Below, piece after piece: positions 52,316 to 60,770 of a stretch of 64,000 bases of DNA. The number at the start of each line of letters is the position of its first letter. Within the stretch, counting starts at the first letter, position 1. The translations under genes were made by a program, and so were the position numbers. The notes beneath the pieces are model-generated. The model had not been told where the DNA came from. It saw nothing but the letters and a program-made list of their open reading frames with translations, and did not search any database. Source of the stretch: WTAW01 sp964406575. GTDB taxonomy: Bacteria > Acidobacteriota > Aminicenantia > Aminicenantales > Aminicenantaceae. The stretch is taken from positions 90,019-154,018 of the forward strand of contig CAYOSH010000006.1 in the NCBI GenBank assembly GCA_964406575.1, in the 5' to 3' direction.

Positions 52316-52828
52316 GTGGCTGTAGAGAAAGAAAAAAAGAAAATTGATAACTATGAGAAAGCACTGTTGTTATTTGGCCAGGCAGTCAAGGCTTTTCGAA
52401 AGGGTGACTGCGAGAAAGCTGTGCAATCCTCTAAAACACTGATAGAAAAATACCCCTCCGAAAAGGAACTTATTGACCGGGCGAAAACCCACATAAAGAT
52501 CTGCCAGGAAGGGATGAAGAAAGAGACCTATCCGTTAAAAACATTCGATGATTATTATGAGTACGGTGTTTACAAGATGAATCGGGGAGAGTTAAAAGAG
52601 GCTTTGGAGTTATTCCAGAAGGCTGTTGAAAAAGACCCTTCTCAAGCCAAGATCCTGTATCTCTTGGCTACGACATATCAGTTGATGGAGGAAACAGACC
52701 AATCTCTCGAATTCCTGAAAAAGGCCATCCAAAAGGACAAATATTTCAAGATATTGGCCCAGAATGACCAAGATTTTGAACCGTTGAGAGAAGATAAAAA
52801 ATTTAAAATTTTAACCAAGCTTGCATGA
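52316..52828 (+). CDS. TPR-repeat protein upstream of glmU
   Basis: A 170-residue protein starting at GTG 52316 with AGGGAG upstream. About two to three tetratricopeptide repeats are visible: ALLLFGQAVKAFRKGDCEKA, then EYGVYKMNRGELKEALELFQ, then ILYLLATTYQLMEETDQSLE. There is no signal peptide, so it is probably cytosolic and binds a protein partner. Its last 4 bp overlap glmU (ATGA). The link to amino-sugar synthesis is only positional. Confidence 0.82.
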   Translation: MAVEKEKKKIDNYEKALLLFGQAVKAFRKGDCEKAVQSSKTLIEKYPSEKELIDRAKTHIKICQEGMKKETYPLKTFDDYYEYGVYKMNRGELKEALELFQKAVEKDPSQAKILYLLATTYQLMEETDQSLEFLKKAIQKDKYFKILAQNDQDFEPLREDKKFKILTKLA

Positions 52829-54204
52829 AAAAAGGCTTATCTGCTCTGATCCTTGCTGCAGGAAAGGGAACCAGATTTAAGTCGGATAAAATAAAGGTTC
52901 TCCATCCACTCATGGGGAAGTCTATGCTTCAATGGGTGGTGGATTCTGTAGAGAGATTAAGACCTGATGTGATTCACATTGTTGTGGGCTACCAGGAGGA
53001 TCTCGTTCAGAAATCAATAACGGGGCGAAAAATCAATTTTATCTTGCAGAAAGAGCAGCTAGGAACAGCCCATGCGGTTTTGTCCGCTCGGTCAGCGCTG
53101 AGAAGAAAGGCGCAAAATGACCTCCTCATCATGAACGGAGATTTGCCCTTGATCCGGGCTGAAACTCTGAGACCGCTACTCACACATCATAGAGAAAAGG
53201 GAAATTCCCTGACTTTTTTGACCACAGACTTGGTTAACCCCACCGGTTTTGGGCGGGTTATGCTCTCGGATGCTAAGACCATTAAAATCATCGAGGAGAA
53301 AGATGCCACTCCTGCTCAGCGGAAATTGACGGAGATCAACGTGGGCATTTATCTTTTCGCTATTAAAGACCTTCTTGAAGACCTCGCCCAAGTTTCCAAC
53401 ACCAATAAAAAGGGCGAGTACTATCTCACAGATATGATCGAGATTTTTGCACGGAATGGAAGAAAGGTAGGAAAGCACAAAACGAAGAACACAGAAGAGA
53501 TCGTCGGAGTGAACGATCGATATGAACTTGCACGGGCGATGGATGCGCTTCGCTTGAGGAAAATCAAGTCTCTCACAGAGCGCGGCGTCACAGTTTGCGA
53601 TCCTGGGTCGACATGGATCGATTGTAATGTGAAGATTGGAAGGGATACTGTTATTTATCCTTCAGTCATCCTCGAGGGAGAATCCGTCATCGGAAGCCAT
53701 TGCACACTGTATCCCTATGTTCATCTGACTGATACGAGAGTCGGAAAAAGAGTGAAGCTCCTTTCTTCCTCGATGATCGAACAGAGCGTCATCCAGGATG
53801 ATGCCCAAGTGGGCCCTTTCACTCATCTCAGACCCCATTCGGTCATCCGGAAGGGCGCGAAAGTCGGAAATTTTGTGGAAATGAAAAACACGGTTTTTGG
53901 CCGGTATTCTAAGGCCGGGCATCTCTCTTACCTGGGGGATGCGGAAATTCAGGACAGGGTCAACATAGGGGCCGGGACGATCACGTGCAATTATGATGGG
54001 ATAAAAAAGAGCATAACCAGGATCGAGTCGGGTGCGTTTATCGGGTCCGGGACAGAGCTTGTGGCTCCTGTGAAGATCGGGAAAAAGGCCTATGTGGGCG
54101 CGGGTTCTACGATCACCAAGGATGTGTCCTCAGAAGCACTGGCTGTTTCCCGGAGTCGCCAGGAAGAGAGACCCGGTTGGGCCAGGAGAAAAAGGAAGAA
54201 ATAA
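52825..54204 (+). CDS. glmU: Bifunctional GlcN-1-P acetyltransferase/UDP-GlcNAc pyrophosphorylase
   Basis: A 459-residue two-domain enzyme. The N-terminal uridylyltransferase has ALILAAGKGTRFKSDKIKV, GTAHAVLSAR and MNGDLPLI. From about residue 255 a left-handed beta-helix of hexapeptide repeats (FTHLRPHSVIRKGAKVGNFV, then NIGAGTITCNYDG) forms the acetyltransferase. It makes UDP-GlcNAc for lipid A and peptidoglycan. It is coupled to the TPR gene, and its stop TAA overlaps the glmS ATG by one base. Confidence 0.95.
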   Translation: MKKGLSALILAAGKGTRFKSDKIKVLHPLMGKSMLQWVVDSVERLRPDVIHIVVGYQEDLVQKSITGRKINFILQKEQLGTAHAVLSARSALRRKAQNDLLIMNGDLPLIRAETLRPLLTHHREKGNSLTFLTTDLVNPTGFGRVMLSDAKTIKIIEEKDATPAQRKLTEINVGIYLFAIKDLLEDLAQVSNTNKKGEYYLTDMIEIFARNGRKVGKHKTKNTEEIVGVNDRYELARAMDALRLRKIKSLTERGVTVCDPGSTWIDCNVKIGRDTVIYPSVILEGESVIGSHCTLYPYVHLTDTRVGKRVKLLSSSMIEQSVIQDDAQVGPFTHLRPHSVIRKGAKVGNFVEMKNTVFGRYSKAGHLSYLGDAEIQDRVNIGAGTITCNYDGIKKSITRIESGAFIGSGTELVAPVKIGKKAYVGAGSTITKDVSSEALAVSRSRQEERPGWARRKRKK

Positions 54205-56033
54205 TGTGTGGGATCATCGGATATATCGGACCAAAAAACATTGTGCCCCTTCTCATCGATGGATTAAAGAAGCTCGAATACAGGGGTTATGATTCTGCGG
54301 GGATAGCAGTCGTAGACTCTGGAAAACTTTATCTTCGGCGGGTGAAGGGGAAAATCAACGAACTGGAGAAAACTCTGGAGGGGGAGGATATCGTTGGGCA
54401 ATTCGGATTAGGGCATACACGGTGGGCCACACACGGACGCCCTTCGGAGGAGAATGCCCACCCTCATCGCGATTGCACTGGGCGTATCGTTGTCGTTCAT
54501 AATGGAATCATCGAGAATTATCTTTCCTTGAAGAAAAGACTCGGAGAAGAAGGGCACTCGTTCGTCACGGAGACGGATACAGAGGTGATCGCTCACCTGG
54601 TGGAGAAGTATTTTGAGGGAAAATTGGAGGTTGCTGTCCAGAAGGTCCTCCAGAAACTGGAGGGTGCTTTTGCCATCTCTGTGATCTCCACAGAGGACAA
54701 GGAAAAGATCGTGGCGGCAAGATCGGGTCCGCCTGTTGTTGTGGGTATAGGGGAAGGGGAGTATCTTGTTTCCTCTGATATCAATCCCTTGCTCTCCCAT
54801 ACGCAAGACATTGTTTTTCTAGAGGATAGAGAGATGGCCATCATTCGGAAGGATGGTGTGGAATTCCGGGATTTTGACGGTAATCCCTTGGATAAAAAAC
54901 CTGAACGTTTAGCCTGGAATCCTCTTATGATCGAGAAGAGAGGCTACAAACACTTCATGCTCAAGGAGATCTTCGAACAACCTCAAGTGTTGAGGGATAC
55001 CTTCGAAGGGCGAATATCGCTGGATTCGGGGACGGTGAGTTTGGGAGAGATAAAGATTTCTCCCCATGATTTGGCAGGAATCTCTCGAGTTGTCATCATT
55101 GCCTGTGGCACGTCCTATCATGCAGCGCTCATGGGACGATACCTCATAGAGACACTGGCCCGAATACCCGTCGATGTCGAGTATGCCTCTGAGTATCGTT
55201 ACCGTGACTTCATCCTCGATCAGAGATCCCTTGTTGTTGTGGTTTCACAGTCAGGAGAGACGGCAGATACGCTGGCAGCTATGAGGGCTGTCAAAGAGAG
55301 GAATCCGTTAACCCTGGCCATCTGCAACGTGATCAATTCATCAATTGCTAGAGAGGCCATGGGAATTCTTTCCACTCATGCGGGTCCTGAGATCGGCGTT
55401 GCTGCAACAAAAACGTTTTCGGCCCAGATGGCGGCTTTGACTCTCCTGGCGATCCATCTGGCTCAGATCAAAAAGACGATCAATAAAAAGGAAAGTCTCG
55501 CGCTTATTCAAGACCTGCAGCGAATTCCCCACAAGATCGAAACGATCCTCAGTGACGCGGACCCTATCGAAAAGATAGCTTGGGATTTTGTGCCGCTTTC
55601 CCATTTCCTCTATTTGGGACGCTGGATCAACTACCCCATCGCACTGGAGGGAGCACTGAAGCTCAAAGAGATTTCATACATGCATGCGGAAGGGTATGCA
55701 GGGGGTGAGATGAAACACGGCCCCATCGCACTCATCGACGAGAAAATGCCCACGATGGCCATCGTGCCTAAGGATAGGGTCTACGATAAGATGCTGAGCA
55801 ACATTTCCGAGATCAAGGCGCGTTTGGGGCACATCGTGGCTGTGGCCTTTCGTGAGGATGAGGACATCCGGGATAAAGTGGATGACGTCATCTCCATCCC
55901 GTCAACCCACCAGCTCTTCACACCGTTTTTAACGATAATCCCGCTCCAGCTGTTCGCTTACTACATTGCAGCCATTCGCGGCGCTGATGTGGACCAACCC
56001 CGCAACCTTGCCAAATCCGTCACCGTCGAGTAA
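54204..56033 (+). CDS. glmS: Glutamine-fructose-6-phosphate aminotransferase (isomerizing)
   Basis: A 609-residue enzyme. I start at ATG 54204 so that the nucleophile is Cys2 (MCGIIGYIG); an upstream in-frame codon at 54177 would bury it. The class II amidotransferase domain has RGYDSAG, HTRWATHG and HNGIIENY. Two SIS domains follow (ACGTSYHAALMGRYLIE, VVSQSGETADT), with the family C-terminus LAKSVTVE. It converts Fru-6-P and Gln to GlcN-6-P, feeding GlmU. Together they cover the ends of UDP-GlcNAc synthesis; glmM is not here. Confidence 0.95.
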   Translation: MCGIIGYIGPKNIVPLLIDGLKKLEYRGYDSAGIAVVDSGKLYLRRVKGKINELEKTLEGEDIVGQFGLGHTRWATHGRPSEENAHPHRDCTGRIVVVHNGIIENYLSLKKRLGEEGHSFVTETDTEVIAHLVEKYFEGKLEVAVQKVLQKLEGAFAISVISTEDKEKIVAARSGPPVVVGIGEGEYLVSSDINPLLSHTQDIVFLEDREMAIIRKDGVEFRDFDGNPLDKKPERLAWNPLMIEKRGYKHFMLKEIFEQPQVLRDTFEGRISLDSGTVSLGEIKISPHDLAGISRVVIIACGTSYHAALMGRYLIETLARIPVDVEYASEYRYRDFILDQRSLVVVVSQSGETADTLAAMRAVKERNPLTLAICNVINSSIAREAMGILSTHAGPEIGVAATKTFSAQMAALTLLAIHLAQIKKTINKKESLALIQDLQRIPHKIETILSDADPIEKIAWDFVPLSHFLYLGRWINYPIALEGALKLKEISYMHAEGYAGGEMKHGPIALIDEKMPTMAIVPKDRVYDKMLSNISEIKARLGHIVAVAFREDEDIRDKVDDVISIPSTHQLFTPFLTIIPLQLFAYYIAAIRGADVDQPRNLAKSVTVE

Positions 56034-56045
56034 AAAATGTATCCG

Positions 56046-56069
56046 AAAAAATGTACCCGGTACATTTTT
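56046..56069 (+). terminator. Terminator-like palindrome after glmS
   Basis: AAAAATGTACC, C and GGTACATTTTT form a symmetric stem ending in T5, starting 13 nt after the glmS stop. The symmetry would also serve a transcript from the opposite strand. The stem is AT-rich, so termination is plausible rather than sure. Confidence 0.5.
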
Positions 56070-56102
56070 CCTGGGGAAATTAGAAAAGATCACCTTTTTT
56101 GA

Positions 56103-56228
56103 TGTAGGGTCCGTTCCCCGAATGGACCGCTTGGTGAACGCACCCTATATCGGTCAGCTCGGGGAGCTGACCAATAGGTGAGGCATCTGCAGACGTCGCA
56201 TCGGACCGTTTGGGAAAGTGTCCCTCCA
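56103..56228. repeat. Family 4 composite palindromic repeat
   Basis: The gap between glmS and the TonB-dependent receptor gene contains GTAGGGTCCGTTCCCCGAAT, GGTCAGCTCGGGGAGCTGAC (the 43395 palindrome again, 56152-56172) and a closing GACCGTTTGGGAAAGTGTCC. No gene is seen. Confidence 0.65.
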
Positions 56229-56250
56229 TAAATAGGATGTTTCCTGTTAT

Positions 56251-59064
56251 TTACCAAGAAAATCTGATGAGGATGCGGGCCTGCCGAGGCTGCTGCCTCC
56301 CCCAGACCTGACCGAAGATTGGAATATCCTCTTTAACGTAGGAGATCGGCCTCTGGCTGTTGAAGAGGTTGAACACATCAAGCCTCAATGTCAAGGCCAT
56401 CCTCTGAGAAAGCTTCATGCCTCCCAATCCGAATCTCTTTTCCACTCCAAGATCAAGATAAGTGTGTGCAGGGGTTTCTCTTGTCCCTCTTGTCTCGGGG
56501 TAGGAATAATATCCTCCAAAGAAAGGAACGTATCCCATTTTCTCCCAATAGTAACCGGAAATATATTCAAACGCGGTTGAAAATGAAAAATCGGACGGAG
56601 CTAGATAGATTAGGTTGATTTTTAAATCGTGGTCGATCGAGTAGGGAAGCTTGCCATACCAGCCTTCGTCACCGATCCCTCTCCCCCCCAATCCGCCAAG
56701 CGTCCGATCGACATAATTCTTGATATCCTTTAATTCCGGAATGTCGGGAACAAAGAAATGATTGCCGAATAGCCCAAGATAGTTGGTGCTCCCTTCCTCC
56801 TGATTCCAGGAGCCATATTCTGTCTGTCCCGGGTTCGTTCCTTTGGCAGAGGAATGGCTATAGGATGCATTCAAAAAAAGACGAGTTCCTATCCTCCCAT
56901 TCACTTCGAACTCAAATCCCTGATAATTCCGTCTTTTGTCTTCGTAGTTGTCATAGAGGAATTTATAGAGTGTCTCCAGATCGAGAAGAGCCAGTACTTC
57001 CAACAGGTCATTTGCGCTCGTCCTCACATAGCGGACCATTACTGCCCAATCCTTTCCCAACTTCCTGTCGAATTCTACAAGATAACGCGTGAGAAAGTTG
57101 GGCTTTAACTGTGAAGCTATTTCAAATGCCTGGAGCAATTGCTCATTTTCGAACTTCCAGTAAGCCGGATCATGAAGCTCTCTTTCGGATGGATTTTCCA
57201 CGCCCTGCCACCTGTAAGTCCGGAATGTTAGTCCAGCTCCGGTATTGAAAAATCCCAAGGGCATGGTCGTAATCGTATCCGAAAATCTCCCCCAACCAAT
57301 TTTGAGCACGTTGACACCGTCGCCTGTAATATCTACTGAGAGAGAAAGACGCGGAGAAAGAAAATCCGCCACAGACCATGACCACAGCTTTTCCTTATTA
57401 TCATCAAGGGTTGTCTGTGTCTGGCTACGCAGCCCCAACATGACTGTAAATCGACCAAAAGTAGCTTTGTCCGCAATAAAAAAACCAATCCCATTGGAGG
57501 AATTCGTCATGTCGAACACACCGTATTCGTAAAAAAATGTGGGGGTTTTTTGCCCCTCATCCCAGCTCTCCCAATAGTATTTGGTCCCTGCATCAAAACC
57601 GTTCCCTGGAAAAAGATCCTCGTCATCACCGGTAAAATCTACAGCAAACTGAGATGAGAACGCATAATACTCAAATCCCAGCTTGATCTCATGATGACCA
57701 AAAGTCTCGGTATCGAAATATTTTGTGAATTTGACATTAAAATCCATCCGGCTCGAATCGTCAATGACATTTCCATAAGAGTTATTGATATTACGGCCCA
57801 GATCCTCGATGTAATACTGCGCCGGTCCCAGGTTGCCATTCAAGGGCTCGATTAAGGAGTCTCTTTTGACCAAGCCCAAGCCGGATTCGATGAATGTGGT
57901 CGCATTAAAGATTCCTCTATAGTTGAAACGAAAAAGAAGATCAGAGAAGGTGGTTTTTTCATAAAGCTCCGGGATACCGACACCCCCATCCTGTCCTAAG
58001 GATGTGTTGAAGCTTGTCGTCAGCGAAAGATTATGATTGACGTTCGGAGCGTAGCTGAGTTTTGCAAAGAAGTTGTTGCGCTTGGTCGAGAGGGTGCCTC
58101 CTAGGACATTGAGGTAGTCCACTGCATCTTCTCTTGTTTCTATCGTATCTAAATAGAGGTTCTCCGAGACAAAAAACCAAAGCTTGTCTTTGACCACTGG
58201 CCCCCCGAGATTTAAGTACCAGTTGGAGTCGGAGAACTGGTCCGCCTCGCTGATCACAGCCAGCTGATCTTGTCGATCTGCCTGGAGGTGTTTATCCAGA
58301 AACACCAGAGAAAACTCTCCCGAGAAGTCATTGCTCCCGCTTTTTGTGACCATGTTGATGATCCCTCCGGGTGCGGTCCCGTATTCCGGGCTAAAAGCAT
58401 CCGAAATGACCTGGATCTCGTCGATGGAATCGTAATTCAGAGGCATGCCCGACCCTCTCAGCCTCACGCCGCTGACAGAGAGGCCATCGAGGATCCAATT
58501 GTTGCCCTCTTCCCCCTCCCCGCGAATGCTCGGCTGTCCTTCTGTAGCCACTCCTCTCCGGGTATTCATCCGGACGCCACTCACACCAGGAGCAAACTTG
58601 ACGGCATCCACAACCGTGCGATTCTGTGAGGGCATCTTCTCCAGATCTTCACTACTCAGATAAAAGCTCGTGTCGATGGATGTTTTGTCGATGAGCGGCG
58701 TGTCTGCAGTGACGACGATCTCCTCTTGGATCTCTGAGGGCTTCATGGTTGCCGACAAGCGTGTGACTCGTCCCAGCCGAACGATCACGTTTTCTTGAAC
58801 AAGAGGAACAAATCCTTCAAGTCTAAAAGTCAAAGTGTATTTACCGACGGGCAAAAGTGGAAAGTAAAAATCACCGTTCGGCGTGGAGATGACGGCCCGT
58901 TCCCCCTGAAGGTTTGGCCCCCCTGCCGTTATTTCAACTCCAGGAAGTCCCTCACCTGTCTCATCAACCACTCTCCCCTGGATTTCTCCAGTTTCTGTGG
59001 CCAAAAGGTAGGAGGCAAAAAATAAACAGGTCATTAGGAAAAGAGTGATATGTATTTTTCTCAT
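56251..59064 (-). CDS. TonB-dependent receptor with N-terminal carboxypeptidase-regulatory-like domain
   Basis: An outer-membrane receptor of about 937 residues. I start at the Met of MRKIHITLFL, which gives a clean signal peptide (about 1-22). Upstream in-frame Mets exist to 59109. A CarboxypepD_reg-like domain (GEIQGRVVDETGEGLPGVEI) is followed by the plug (IVVTADTPLIDKTSIDTSFY, then INMVTKSGSNDFSG) and a 22-strand-type barrel ending RQARILIRFSW with a terminal aromatic. This SusC-like/Acidobacteria-type family imports bulky substrates with TonB energy. No TonB, ExbB or SusD gene is nearby. The ligand is unknown. Confidence 0.88.
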   Translation of the reverse strand: MRKIHITLFLMTCLFFASYLLATETGEIQGRVVDETGEGLPGVEITAGGPNLQGERAVISTPNGDFYFPLLPVGKYTLTFRLEGFVPLVQENVIVRLGRVTRLSATMKPSEIQEEIVVTADTPLIDKTSIDTSFYLSSEDLEKMPSQNRTVVDAVKFAPGVSGVRMNTRRGVATEGQPSIRGEGEEGNNWILDGLSVSGVRLRGSGMPLNYDSIDEIQVISDAFSPEYGTAPGGIINMVTKSGSNDFSGEFSLVFLDKHLQADRQDQLAVISEADQFSDSNWYLNLGGPVVKDKLWFFVSENLYLDTIETREDAVDYLNVLGGTLSTKRNNFFAKLSYAPNVNHNLSLTTSFNTSLGQDGGVGIPELYEKTTFSDLLFRFNYRGIFNATTFIESGLGLVKRDSLIEPLNGNLGPAQYYIEDLGRNINNSYGNVIDDSSRMDFNVKFTKYFDTETFGHHEIKLGFEYYAFSSQFAVDFTGDDEDLFPGNGFDAGTKYYWESWDEGQKTPTFFYEYGVFDMTNSSNGIGFFIADKATFGRFTVMLGLRSQTQTTLDDNKEKLWSWSVADFLSPRLSLSVDITGDGVNVLKIGWGRFSDTITTMPLGFFNTGAGLTFRTYRWQGVENPSERELHDPAYWKFENEQLLQAFEIASQLKPNFLTRYLVEFDRKLGKDWAVMVRYVRTSANDLLEVLALLDLETLYKFLYDNYEDKRRNYQGFEFEVNGRIGTRLFLNASYSHSSAKGTNPGQTEYGSWNQEEGSTNYLGLFGNHFFVPDIPELKDIKNYVDRTLGGLGGRGIGDEGWYGKLPYSIDHDLKINLIYLAPSDFSFSTAFEYISGYYWEKMGYVPFFGGYYSYPETRGTRETPAHTYLDLGVEKRFGLGGMKLSQRMALTLRLDVFNLFNSQRPISYVKEDIPIFGQVWGRQQPRQARILIRFSW

Positions 59065-59245
59065 TCTTGCCCCATTCATTTGAATACGATTGCTGTTATT
59101 CCATCTCAAACAACATCTGTTTCACAAATTTATTATAATCCTTCAATCCCTTCCATCTCAATGGAATCATTTCCGATCGCTCATTGAATTTAGTTTCATG
59201 AGTGTGCTGGATTTATAATACGGAACGAATAATCAGCGTGGAGTT

Positions 59246-59875
59246 TTAGTTATCTTTGTTGGTGACTTTTCGCACATGGAAAGTGCGCTGAAGGGCCGTA
59301 AAGTTCGATATAAGGGCAATAAACAGAAGAATTCCCACCATTACAGGGTCGAAGATATCGAATACAGTGCCAATGATCGTTCCCAGAAGCAGGAGTGCCA
59401 TCCGCTCCGCCCTTTGCATGACCCCTATTTTGCACTCGATCCCCAGTCCTTCTGCTCTTGCTCTGGTATAGCTCACCATCGTGGAACCGAGGAATGTGAA
59501 AAACGGCACCCATAATGCCCAATTGCCCCTGAAGTGATAGGCAAGACCCAGGTAAATGAAAAACTCCGAGTATCTGTCCAGCGTGGAGTCGAATATGGCG
59601 CCAAAATCGCTCTTTCGGTCGGTCTTTGCGGCAACTTTCCCGTCCAACATGTCGAACAACCCACAGAGGAAGATCATGAGACCGGCCCATCCCGGCTCTT
59701 CCAGGCCAAACAACACACCCGCTCCCACACCGAACAGCAGAGCAATGACCGTGAGGGTGTTCGGGGTGAATTTTAGCTTCACAAACAGATCAGCAACGCT
59801 GTTGGCAAAATTTGTTGCCGCCGTTATCAGAATCTGCGGCATAATGCGGATATTTTTCTTTGTTTGCCCAACCAT
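59246..59875 (-). CDS. CDP-alcohol phosphatidyltransferase family protein
   Basis: A 209-residue membrane enzyme that transfers a phosphatidyl group from CDP-diacylglycerol to an alcohol. The family motif DGx2ARx8Gx3Dx3D is recognisable as D78-G79, Ala82, G92, D96 and D100, but the usual Arg after the Ala is Ala83. About five hydrophobic helices follow. All the acidic metal ligands (Asp75, Asp78, Asp96, Asp100) are kept, so activity is likely. The product (PG-P, PI-P or other) cannot be told. Confidence 0.82.
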   Translation of the reverse strand: MVGQTKKNIRIMPQILITAATNFANSVADLFVKLKFTPNTLTVIALLFGVGAGVLFGLEEPGWAGLMIFLCGLFDMLDGKVAAKTDRKSDFGAIFDSTLDRYSEFFIYLGLAYHFRGNWALWVPFFTFLGSTMVSYTRARAEGLGIECKIGVMQRAERMALLLLGTIIGTVFDIFDPVMVGILLFIALISNFTALQRTFHVRKVTNKDN

Positions 59876-60131
59876 TTCTTTTTCTTACCTGATCGAGGTG
59901 TGCTCTTATGGGAACACGTAATCTACCGCAATATTGAGTGAAATTCAAGTTCTATGCTTTGCCCTTTTGTTTTGCCAACCAATTTCACTCCATTATATCA
60001 GGCAGTGTCACAGCGGTTCCCGGCTATTCCCAGCAAAATGAAGGATGGATATCTTCGAGAAAGATGCCCCAGATCTATTTACCTCTAAAAAAATACGTTT
60101 TTGCAATTTCCACGGTCAGGAAATAAAAACC

Positions 60132-60422
60132 CTAAATAATCCCGATCAAAATCAACAAATTCCCAGGTATAGCAACGAACTCGAATAAAGAGCTTCCCAG
60201 TGTTGTATAGGCAACACCAATAGCAAAGACTCCGGTCAGCAGTGAAGCGCTGAGTAGCCACGCACTGGGCTTGCTTTTAAAGAAGGGAAGCCTTGTCCTT
60301 ATTGAAAAAGTTATTACAAGCTCAGTAAGTGCAGATTCGACAAACCACAATGTGCGGAACAGGCGCATTTCCACCTTCAATATAAGGATCATGGACAGGA
60401 TCAATGCCAATTTCTTCATCAA
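60132..60422 (-). pseudogene. Relic of a P-type cation ATPase C-terminus
   Basis: The translated frame reads VEMRLFRTLWFVESALTELV, then TRLPFFKSKPSAWLL and FVAIPGNLLILIGII. This matches the last three helices of MgtA-like/P2-type cation ATPases, with the FRTxWFVES and IRTRxPFF hallmarks. The catalytic domains (DKTGT, nucleotide binding) are absent from the window, and the upstream part runs into an out-of-frame lipoprotein. It appears to be a 3'-end remnant after deletion, not a working gene. Confidence 0.6.
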
Positions 60423-60657
60423 ATTGGCTCAGATCAGCAATGTAGAAGTGATAGCTTATTAAAATCTCCTCTTGTGTCTGGGAAAGATCGAAAATACTTG
60501 ATCTCTCGGCTGAAGGCTCCCCAAAATTCGGAACCAGTTTCTGAAGAGACAAGACCTCCATTTCTCCCGTTTCTTTCTTTTCTGCTATTTTTTCTTGTGT
60601 TTCTGCTTTTTCACTAGATTTGCATGAAGTGAAGAGCATAAAAATCGCGAAAAACAA
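60322..60657 (-). CDS. Putative short lipoprotein, 3' end overrun by ATPase relic
   Basis: 111 residues with a hydrophobic leader and lipobox LFTSC, then a Lys/Glu-rich linker and a short unknown domain (SLQKLVPNFGEPSAERSSIF). The last 25-30 residues are the P-type ATPase relic read out of frame, so the original C-terminus is probably lost. It may be a broken gene or a shortened functional one. Confidence 0.4.
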   Translation of the reverse strand: MFFAIFMLFTSCKSSEKAETQEKIAEKKETGEMEVLSLQKLVPNFGEPSAERSSIFDLSQTQEEILISYHFYIADLSQFDEEIGIDPVHDPYIEGGNAPVPHIVVCRICTY

Positions 60658-60770
60658 TATCCAACAGACGATACCGCCACATACCTGTTACTTCTTAGAT
60701 TTCTTATCTTTCCTTCTTTAAACTGTATATCTAGAATGGATAAAATCTGTAGGATTCTCCCATAAAATTT

